From Sphingopyxis chilensis (lineage in GTDB: Bacteria > Pseudomonadota > Alphaproteobacteria > Sphingomonadales > Sphingomonadaceae): DNA of 64,000 nt. The notes beneath the pieces were generated by a model. The model searched no databases and was not told the DNA's origin. It saw nothing but the letters and a program-made list of their open reading frames with translations. This document shows positions 40,153 through 47,541 of the stretch, in pieces. Position 1 is the stretch's first letter. Every line of letters begins with the position of its first letter. The position numbers were made by a program, and so were the translations under genes. The stretch spans positions 1,521,501-1,585,500 of the forward strand of contig NZ_CP142394.1 in assembly GCF_035930445.1 (NCBI RefSeq), read 5' to 3'.

Positions 40153-41229
40153 ATGTGGCCGTTTTCGAGAAAAGCCGGAGCGGCGGAGTCCGAACAGGCA
40201 AAGCCGAGCACGCTTCCGCATGATGTCCTTGCGCAAGGCATATTGCTCACCACCTGCAGCGGCGTCCGCCTGGCAGCCGTTTATGCAAACATGGCTGGCT
40301 TCCCCGACGAAATCATCACGCCCGATAATGCGGCGCGCTTCGACGAGATCATCCAAGCGCCTCCCGCCTTCACGCAGGTGGGGATCGAGGTTGGCGTCAA
40401 TCGGGTGGTCGAGGGCTGCAACATGCTTTGTCAAAGCGGGGCCTTCAATACCTTAATCTTCGGCGTCACGGGCCAAGATCATGCCGCCAATCGGCCGGAG
40501 CTTGAGCGCTTTTGTTCAGCGGTTCAGCGCCAAGGGCTGAATAGCCTCTGCGCGCAAGCCGGTTTTGATCTTCGGACCTTTTTGACCGAGACGAGCACAG
40601 AGCGGCGCAAGGCCGATCTGCGGGCGCTGTTCGCAAAGCTCGAAGAGAAGCGAGACTATTTGAAACCGCTCTTGCTCCGCGCGCGCGCCAAGGGGCGGAA
40701 CAAATACGGCGACCTTGATTATACGGATTATGTCGCCGAGCTCGCCGAGTTCCTCCGGACCTATTTCCAAGCGGAGGATCTTCAATTTTTCTACAATCGC
40801 GTCCCGCTGCTGGCTTGCATGAATTTTATCGAGGACTGGTTTGCCGAAGGCCTAAATCCGCTCGCGATGCCGCTTGATGGGATTGATTTTGAGCATTGGT
40901 GCGCAGCGAGGATAGAGGCTCAAGGCTGGGCAGTTCGGGTGAGCAAATCGACGGGCGACCAAGGCGTCGATATCGAGGCAATGCGCGGCGGAAAAATGGT
41001 CGCGGTTCAATGCAAACGCTATCAGCAGCCGATCGGCAATAAGTCGGTGCAGGAGGCCTTTACGGGCATGACGCATTACCGCGCGGACCTTGCGGCGGTG
41101 ATTGGCACGGGGGGATTTACAAAGGCGGCGCTGGATGTCGCTGCAAGCAGCGGCGTCATTCTGCTCGATGCGGAAAATATAAGCGAATTTTCGTCGATCG
41201 TGGAAACGCGCTTGCAACATATGGGATAG
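40153..41229 (+). CDS. Mrr-like restriction endonuclease
   Basis: 358 residues. The C-terminal third (about 245-358) is a PD-(D/E)xK Mrr_cat domain: FEHWCAARIEAQGWAVRVSKSTGDQGVDIEAMRGGKMVAVQCKRY, with Asp in GVDIEA (about 274) and the Gln-x-Lys of VAVQCK (about 285). The N-terminal two-thirds are alpha-helical and unrecognised. Mrr-type enzymes cleave modified or foreign DNA. It has GGGGAGG before its ATG and is divergent from the SF1 helicase; the two may work together. Confidence 0.87.
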   Translation: MWPFSRKAGAAESEQAKPSTLPHDVLAQGILLTTCSGVRLAAVYANMAGFPDEIITPDNAARFDEIIQAPPAFTQVGIEVGVNRVVEGCNMLCQSGAFNTLIFGVTGQDHAANRPELERFCSAVQRQGLNSLCAQAGFDLRTFLTETSTERRKADLRALFAKLEEKRDYLKPLLLRARAKGRNKYGDLDYTDYVAELAEFLRTYFQAEDLQFFYNRVPLLACMNFIEDWFAEGLNPLAMPLDGIDFEHWCAARIEAQGWAVRVSKSTGDQGVDIEAMRGGKMVAVQCKRYQQPIGNKSVQEAFTGMTHYRADLAAVIGTGGFTKAALDVAASSGVILLDAENISEFSSIVETRLQHMG

Positions 41230-41417
41230 TGCATCTGTCTCTAACAACCGCTTTTGCGCGACGGTACGGATACCTCTGAGACCGAATTCGCCTTGAAGCG
41301 GGATCGGCGCTTATTGAGTTAAAGAGTCATTATGCCCGATTTAGGAGGCCGAGAACAATTGGTTCCGGCTCTTGCTTCGCGAAGCGCAGCATGCGACCAG
41401 CCGCCAGGGGAGGGTTC

Positions 41418-42311
41418 GTGACGCAACGCGACAAATTAGAGAATATGGCAAAGTCGCTCGAAAACTCGGGCGATTACCGGGTGCTTCGTCGCGTTCCGTC
41501 CCATGTTACTTCAGGTGAGACTGAAGGTCCTCTTCCACATATAGGCATCGTTCTTGATACTGAGACCACGGGGCTTGATCACGAGCTCGACCAAGTGATC
41601 GAGCTTGGCATGGTCAAATTCCACTTTGGCTCGGACGGGCGCATAGGCCCGATCGTCGATCGTTTCCAGGCATTTCAACAGCCGGAATCGCCGCTTAGCG
41701 ATGAGATTGCTCGACTGACAGGCCTGACGGAGGGAGATCTTTGCGGTCAAGCCATCGATCCGGATGCCGTTACCGAGTTCGTCAGGGAGGCGGCCCTTGT
41801 CATCGCACACAATGCTGCCTTCGATCGCCCCTTTTCCGAGCGCCTAAGCGCTAACTTCGCCAATCTTCCCTGGGCCTGCTCAGCAACAGACATCAACTGG
41901 AAAGCGGAGGGCGTTAGTAGTTACCGCCTCGAGAATCTGCTCGGGCATTTTGGCTATTTTCACGATGCGCACCGTGCAATCGCCGATTGCGAAGCGCTCC
42001 TATTCATTTTGTCGCAGCCGCTGCCAGTTTCCGAAGGCACCGGCTTTGCCGCCCTTCTACACGCCGCACGACGCCCGGCCGCGCGGATTTATGCGGAGGG
42101 TGCTCCGTTCGACGCGCGCCATGTCTTGAAAAGCCGCGGTTATCGATGGAACGATGGTCAAAACGGCTATCCGCGCGCTTGGTGGCGCGATGTCGATCCT
42201 GACGCTGTCGAAGATGAACTTGCGTTTCTGGCAAACCATGAGACGCATCCCGAGGCGCTGGTACTCCGCATGAGCGCGCGAGACCGCTTCCGCTCACTGG
42301 TTCGCAATTGA
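41418..42311 (+). CDS. DEDDh 3'-5' exonuclease (DnaQ-like), gene 1 of RT operon
   Basis: 297 residues from the GTG at 41418, four bases after GGGGAGGG. The exonuclease I motif is IVLDTETTGLDHELDQVIELG (Asp/Glu pair), II is IAHNAAFDRPF, III is HDAHRAIADCEALLFI with the general-base His and metal-binding Asp. A C-terminal extension of about 80 residues (FDARHVLKSRGYRWNDGQNGYPRAWWRDV) is common in DnaQ-like proteins. It is predicted to trim DNA or RNA 3' ends. Its TGA abuts or overlaps the next gene. Confidence 0.9.
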   Translation: MTQRDKLENMAKSLENSGDYRVLRRVPSHVTSGETEGPLPHIGIVLDTETTGLDHELDQVIELGMVKFHFGSDGRIGPIVDRFQAFQQPESPLSDEIARLTGLTEGDLCGQAIDPDAVTEFVREAALVIAHNAAFDRPFSERLSANFANLPWACSATDINWKAEGVSSYRLENLLGHFGYFHDAHRAIADCEALLFILSQPLPVSEGTGFAALLHAARRPAARIYAEGAPFDARHVLKSRGYRWNDGQNGYPRAWWRDVDPDAVEDELAFLANHETHPEALVLRMSARDRFRSLVRN

Positions 42312-42313
42312 GG

Positions 42314-43315
42314 ATGGCTGCACGCCGGCCCCGCCTCGACTGGTCCGCAGCGAAATCGGTCCCCATTCTGAGCGCAGCGCAGTTGCTGGGCGCCGCCCTG
42401 GTAGACAAGCGCCAACAGCGCTGTCCGTTCGAGGATCATCCCGACGATACGCCATCCTTCTCTCTCGATTCATCGAAAAATCTGTTTCTCTGTTTCGGTT
42501 GCGGCCGCAAGGGATCGGTGATCGAGTTTGTCGCTGCGTACAAAAAGGTTGGCAATGCCGACGCATGCCGCTGGCTCCTCGGTCTGCCGGCCGATGCAGC
42601 GCCCTTACTACCGGCAAAGCCAATCCGCTCCCCGTCGGCGACGCCTTCTGCGGCCGCGGATCCAGAGATATATGAGGCGCTTCTCACCCACTCTCCAATT
42701 GGTGTTTCCGGTCGCGCCTATCTTGCGCAACGTTGCATTGGCTCTGCGACGGCGGAGCTGTTTCGGGTTGCGCAGATCGCCAATCCCGCGGCGACCTTGC
42801 GGGCGCTCACCGATCAATTCGGCGCGAAACGTGTCGCCGCATCCGGCTTGCTGACGGCGCGTGGCTATTTTCGCTTTCCACACAACGCTTTACTGTTCGC
42901 GCATTGCGACCGGGGAATTCCGCTCTTTCTCCAGTCAAGGCGGCTCGACAGTCGCACGCCACGCTGGATGGGGCTTGGCGGTATCAGCAAAATACCGTTC
43001 AATCTCGATGCAATCGAAGGTGTCAGCGAAGTGTATCTCGTCGAAGGTGCGATAGATGTGTTGTCCGCACATGAGTTGGGACTAACTGCGATCGGCTTGC
43101 CAGGAACCTCGGCTCCGCTTTCCTCGGAAATCTGTCGTCGGCTGCGGCACAAGACCGTGTATATTCTGCCTGACAAAGATACATCGGGCGCACGCATAGC
43201 AACCAGCACGCGCGAAACGCTGCTCAGCTACGGTGTGCTTGTCACGATCCAACGCTTCAAAGCCGGCAAGGATCTGAACGACCATCTCGTGCAAGAGCGC
43301 GGTCATCATGCGTAA
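42314..43315 (+). CDS. CHC2 zinc-finger/TOPRIM primase-like protein, gene 2 of RT operon
   Basis: 333 residues from ATG 42314 (TTG 42308, overlapping the exonuclease stop, is an alternative). The CHC2 zinc site is RCPFEDHPDDTPSF...LFLCFGCGRKGSVIEF, Cys37, His42, Cys60, Cys63. A TOPRIM fold follows with YLVEGAIDVLSAHELG (catalytic Glu) and VYILPDKDTSGARIA (Asp-x-Asp). These are the nucleic-acid-recognition and catalytic units of DnaG-type primases, but the helical RNA-polymerase core between them is short or missing. It overlaps the RT start by eight bases. Confidence 0.9.
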   Translation: MAARRPRLDWSAAKSVPILSAAQLLGAALVDKRQQRCPFEDHPDDTPSFSLDSSKNLFLCFGCGRKGSVIEFVAAYKKVGNADACRWLLGLPADAAPLLPAKPIRSPSATPSAAADPEIYEALLTHSPIGVSGRAYLAQRCIGSATAELFRVAQIANPAATLRALTDQFGAKRVAASGLLTARGYFRFPHNALLFAHCDRGIPLFLQSRRLDSRTPRWMGLGGISKIPFNLDAIEGVSEVYLVEGAIDVLSAHELGLTAIGLPGTSAPLSSEICRRLRHKTVYILPDKDTSGARIATSTRETLLSYGVLVTIQRFKAGKDLNDHLVQERGHHA

Positions 43316-46300
43316 TTATCGTGACCTCATAACCAGCCCCGAAAACATGGCTTGGGCGTGGCGGAAGGCCCGGCGCCTCTATCTCGAAGCTGATGGCTTC
43401 GTCGATTTCGGCGAGATTGCGGAGTTTGAACTCGATATCGAGCGTCAGCTCGAATTGATTGGCCGCGATCTTGCGAGCGGGGCTTACCAGTTGACGGAGC
43501 TTGCGCATCTTCCGCAGCCCAAAAAGCCCGACGAAAATGGACCGCGCATGCGGCAGTTTTTTCACATCGCAGTGCGCGACCAAGTCGCTTGGCTTGCCAT
43601 CGCTAACGTCATCGGGCCGACGCTCGATTATAAGATGCCGAAATGGAGTTATGGCAACCGGCTATACAAGGCGGCCTGGTGGGAAGAGCATGGCGGAAGC
43701 GATACGCTCCAGATCGGCCCATATCGCCATTCGAGCGGGCGCCTGTATCGCAAATTCCAGCACAGTTGGCCATTGTTTCGTAGACATTTGTCGCTCACGG
43801 CGCGGGCCATGGTGGATGGTATCGGCGACCCGGAACTCCTCGACGAGCCTGAAAGACATGCGCTGCAATATGAAGAGAGACCCGCCTATCTCTTCCCGGA
43901 CTATTGGCCTGCGCTCGAAGGCAAAATGCTGTTCCACGCTTCGCTTGATCTCGAGCGCTTCTATCCCTCCATCACCGCTCAGTCGATCCTGCGCTCCTTT
44001 GAAAGCCATCTCGACGGGTTCAGCGGCGACCCCTGGCTTAAGCCGCTGCTTTCGAAGATGCTCTCGTTCACGATCTCGGAAAAATCCAGTTGTCGGCTTG
44101 CCGACGAACTCGTCCAGCCGGTAACACAAGCAGGCGCATTCCCGCACATCCCCACCGGGTTGATGGTCGCGGGACTTTTAGCGAATGCCGCTATGCTGCC
44201 GATCGATGACGAGGTGGAACGCGCGCTGCTTCTTAAGCGGAATATCGCCCATTTCCGCTTCGTAGATGACCATGCGATTCTCGCGCCCGATTTTGAAGAG
44301 TTGGTCGCGTGGATCAAAGATTATGAAGCGATCTTGAACCGCCACGACATCGGCGCCAAGATATCGGCAAGCAAATATGAGCCTGAGAGGCTCGCCGCGG
44401 TCATCGCTGGGAGCGCTGACTCGGCGGTGACGAAACAGGTGGCCAAGGAGGCTGAACTTGACGGCGCTCAGCCGGTACGTCTCATTACCAAGACACTCGC
44501 GCTGGTTTCAGATCTCGCCAACGCCGATTTCGATATTTTGCCGGAACAGTCGCGCACCCAACGGCTTGGCGAACTCGAATGGCTACTTCTTGCCAGCATG
44601 CCCGATACCGAGATCCGTGCCGACACCCGCGCTGCATTCGCTGCGGGTAAGATCGCACAACTCGTCCCGGTCGCCTTCAGTCCCTCTCCCGATCTCGTCA
44701 AGGCGTGGCGCAAGCTCAGCCGGTTGCAGTCGGTTAAGCCTGAACTGCAAACGCCAGACTACGCCGAGGCTTTCGCCGGGGCGAAAGCGGAACTCACCGA
44801 ACACTCGAGCGCCGATCTCAAGCGCTATCAGAGGTTGATCGGCCATTATTTCAAACTAGTCGAGCGCGCATTTACCGATCATCCGAACCGGGCCCGCCTC
44901 CTTCTTCGCCTCTTCCGCTACTGCCGAATGACGGGCCATGGCGGATTTACCGATACACTCGGCTGGATCGAGTCGCAATCTAAAGGCCCGCACGGACCAA
45001 CCGCCGAATATCTTTCCGCGCTCGCACTTCAAGCGCTCGCGACCAACATCGCCGCAGCAGCGTTCGACGTCGGGGACCGGAGTCTCCTATACCGCGAGCG
45101 GGTGGCAGCGCGGCGCTTCCTCCTTGCTGCTGGCAACGGCAAATCGGTGAAGGCGGTCCGCGCGATATTGGCGAGTGCGCGCGAGCGGCATTGCTGCGAC
45201 GCGAGCGCGCTGGCGGCGTTGCAGGCGGCGGTTGCTTTCGCGCTCGCTGCCTCGACACGAAAGTCAGGATTCGCCCCCATCGCAACGCGCATGACCGTAC
45301 TCGCGGATGCGATCGCCGCGCCGCGGCTGACTTCGGATTCGGCCTCCTGGAAGGATGCTACGGGGCGGCCGATCGGTGTCTGGGTCCATTATCTCGAAAT
45401 GCTTGGACGCGCGCGCGAGCCTTCTCTGGCATGGCGTATTTCAGCCCAAGGTCATGATCCTGCGGAGCTGCTGGACTGGATCGATTTGCGCAAGCATCCT
45501 GAAAAACTGCCTCCTCACGCTGCGGAGTTTTTGCGGACGCGTCCGCCGCGCGAGCTGACCGTGAGTGATGCAGGCTGGCTTCTCGATCATCGCCGCTCTC
45601 CTGCGGTGGCAGGCTCCTTGGCAATCGAGAACAGTCCGGCAGGTCTCAGCGTGAAAGCATATGAAGAAGAACGTCGAGGGATAGACGGTTTCCTGTCGCT
45701 TCAGGAGTGGACCGCCTTCCTTGGCGCCAACAAACAGACGTCGGACCCGCGTGCGAGCGAATGGACCGCGCTCGAAATTATTCGGCGGCTCCTCGATCAC
45801 GTAACGAGCTTCGGAACTGGCAGCATTGCAGACCTTGATGAACTGCACCCGGCGAACATTCTGCTTGATCGCGCTTGGACCGAAGGGCCGGGCAAGGGGA
45901 CTGTAAACACGGACCTCTGGACCTGGACGGCGTGGCATGCCCACGCCAGAAGCGCACCACTCGCGGTCGTCGCTCAAAAAATCGAAGACTACCGACGCCA
46001 ACCGCTCAGCGGGCCCAATCTCGATCCCGCCGAGCGATGGACCTATCAGTTGCGAGGCTGTGGCCTGCTTCTACTAGGTCTTGTCACAGAGGATTTTTCT
46101 CTCCCCGCGTGGTGGAATGTTCGTGGCCTCGAGCGCGACATTGCAGCTTTCGTGCGCCATCGTCTCGAAGAGGCGATCATCTCCTCGCGGTCGCAAGCAA
46201 TCATTGAAGCGGCCACGCTTCCTCGCAGCATAGAGACGCGACTTATCCAACGAGCGCCTTGGGCGTTTTTCGGCGACCGGACGACTGCCGTCGTCACCGA

Positions 46301-46484
46301 TACGCGCAACGATCCGCCTTTGCTGCGCGACATCGAGGATTTGAAGGTCGCCGTTGCCAATGCGCAAGCCGTACTCGAGCACAACCAGCTCACCGTTCTT
46401 AACCATGCGCCGCGGCAGCTCATCCCGATGAACATCATTCAGTTAAGTCAGAATGCCGTCGCGATTCCGGATTTAGAGGCATGA
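43308..46484 (+). CDS. Unknown-Group (UG)/DRT-type reverse transcriptase, gene 3 of RT operon
   Basis: 1058 residues. The RT domain (about 1-400) carries FHASLDLERFYPSI (motif A, about residue 213), HIPTGLMVAGLLANAAM (motif B, about 281) and HFRFVDDHAIL (motif C, Phe-Val-Asp-Asp, about 318). IAVRDQVAWLAIANVIGPTLDYKMPKWSYGNRLY is the motif 0/1 region typical of UG RTs. The C-terminal 600 residues are alpha-helical with no named fold, resembling the alpha-repeat extensions of UG/DRT RTs. The RT overlaps gene 2 at its start and gene 4 at its end, so this is a compact operon. Family assignment to DRT1-like is inferred from the nitrilase partner. Confidence 0.9.
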   Translation: MRNYRDLITSPENMAWAWRKARRLYLEADGFVDFGEIAEFELDIERQLELIGRDLASGAYQLTELAHLPQPKKPDENGPRMRQFFHIAVRDQVAWLAIANVIGPTLDYKMPKWSYGNRLYKAAWWEEHGGSDTLQIGPYRHSSGRLYRKFQHSWPLFRRHLSLTARAMVDGIGDPELLDEPERHALQYEERPAYLFPDYWPALEGKMLFHASLDLERFYPSITAQSILRSFESHLDGFSGDPWLKPLLSKMLSFTISEKSSCRLADELVQPVTQAGAFPHIPTGLMVAGLLANAAMLPIDDEVERALLLKRNIAHFRFVDDHAILAPDFEELVAWIKDYEAILNRHDIGAKISASKYEPERLAAVIAGSADSAVTKQVAKEAELDGAQPVRLITKTLALVSDLANADFDILPEQSRTQRLGELEWLLLASMPDTEIRADTRAAFAAGKIAQLVPVAFSPSPDLVKAWRKLSRLQSVKPELQTPDYAEAFAGAKAELTEHSSADLKRYQRLIGHYFKLVERAFTDHPNRARLLLRLFRYCRMTGHGGFTDTLGWIESQSKGPHGPTAEYLSALALQALATNIAAAAFDVGDRSLLYRERVAARRFLLAAGNGKSVKAVRAILASARERHCCDASALAALQAAVAFALAASTRKSGFAPIATRMTVLADAIAAPRLTSDSASWKDATGRPIGVWVHYLEMLGRAREPSLAWRISAQGHDPAELLDWIDLRKHPEKLPPHAAEFLRTRPPRELTVSDAGWLLDHRRSPAVAGSLAIENSPAGLSVKAYEEERRGIDGFLSLQEWTAFLGANKQTSDPRASEWTALEIIRRLLDHVTSFGTGSIADLDELHPANILLDRAWTEGPGKGTVNTDLWTWTAWHAHARSAPLAVVAQKIEDYRRQPLSGPNLDPAERWTYQLRGCGLLLLGLVTEDFSLPAWWNVRGLERDIAAFVRHRLEEAIISSRSQAIIEAATLPRSIETRLIQRAPWAFFGDRTTAVVTDTRNDPPLLRDIEDLKVAVANAQAVLEHNQLTVLNHAPRQLIPMNIIQLSQNAVAIPDLEA

Positions 46485-47374
46485 CCCTTACCTCGTTCGA
46501 AGATGCGCTCCGCGTCGGCATCATCCAGACAACCATCGAGAATACCTCGGCATGGACCGAGAGCGTGCAGATGACCCGTTACGAGGAAGAACGTGTAATT
46601 GCCGAGATTCAGCAGCATGTGGCCTCCCTCTCGCTCGAAAAGCCGCGCCCGCACATAATCTTGCTTCCGGAGCTTTCCGTGCCCACGGGTTTCCTCCAAC
46701 GCCTCAGACGCATTTCAGCGCAGACCAATGCGATCATCATCGCAGGCATGGACTTTCATGTCACCGAGAGGCATCCGACGAAGAAGGTGGTGAACCGCGC
46801 TGCCGTGATCGTGCCCGACGGCTGGGGGCGGCGCGATCGGTCGACGCGAACGACTATATCCTATGTGGGCAAAACCTATCCCGCTTGGCGTGAAGATCAG
46901 TTTCTCAAGAAGCTGGGGTACGAATTTCAGAAGACACCTGAAGTCTGGCTATTTGAAGCGGGACCGTTCGGACGTTTCGCGGTCGCGATCTGCTACGATT
47001 TTCTCGATCTGGAACGCGTAGCGATGTACCGGCTGCGAATTCAGAACCTGTTCGTCATTGCCTACAATAACGATCTTTCTTCCTTCGAGCATGCCGCGGA
47101 GGCGCTGGCGCGAATGATCTACTGCAACATTGTAGTATGTAATACCGGCCATTTTGGCGGGTCTGCAGTGCTCTCGCCATACCACAAGTCTGAAAAACGA
47201 CTCCTCTATCGGCACCAGGGCAACGGACTATCGACAAGCCAGACGGTAAGCCTGCCGATCGCGTCGCTTATTGAGGCGCAGTCAGGGGGCGCAAAAGGGG
47301 ACTTCAAAAGTCTGCCGCCAGGTGCAGAGGCCAATCCGGGCCTTATCGAGATCGAGACGTCGATCCTTCTTTAG
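46481..47374 (+). CDS. Nitrilase-family (carbon-nitrogen hydrolase) protein, gene 4 of RT operon
   Basis: 297 residues. The catalytic triad is visible: Glu64 in ILLPELSVP, probably Lys131 in YVGKTYPAW, and Cys171 in FAVAICYDFLDL. The protein is thus likely an active hydrolase of the nitrilase superfamily. DRT1-type (UG1) reverse transcriptases carry such a domain as a C-terminal fusion; here it is a separate gene sharing ATGA with the RT stop. The substrate is unknown. Confidence 0.9.
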   Translation: MTLTSFEDALRVGIIQTTIENTSAWTESVQMTRYEEERVIAEIQQHVASLSLEKPRPHIILLPELSVPTGFLQRLRRISAQTNAIIIAGMDFHVTERHPTKKVVNRAAVIVPDGWGRRDRSTRTTISYVGKTYPAWREDQFLKKLGYEFQKTPEVWLFEAGPFGRFAVAICYDFLDLERVAMYRLRIQNLFVIAYNNDLSSFEHAAEALARMIYCNIVVCNTGHFGGSAVLSPYHKSEKRLLYRHQGNGLSTSQTVSLPIASLIEAQSGGAKGDFKSLPPGAEANPGLIEIETSILL

Positions 47375-47541
47375 AATGCGAAGATGCCAGACAGCGACGG
47401 CCAAAGTCGTCCACGAGACAGTGTGGATCATCGGACCCGAAAAGGTGTAATCTAATGAAACAGGCAATGATGCCGATTAAAAGTATATCGTGCTCAGCTA
47501 TCAATCCCTCGTAAAATCCAATCTACGAATCGGAGACATGA

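Noticed and set aside
41230..41417. Non-coding RNA template for the reverse transcriptase
   Set aside because: The 188-base leader shows no convincing structure that could be assigned as a retron-like ncRNA by eye.
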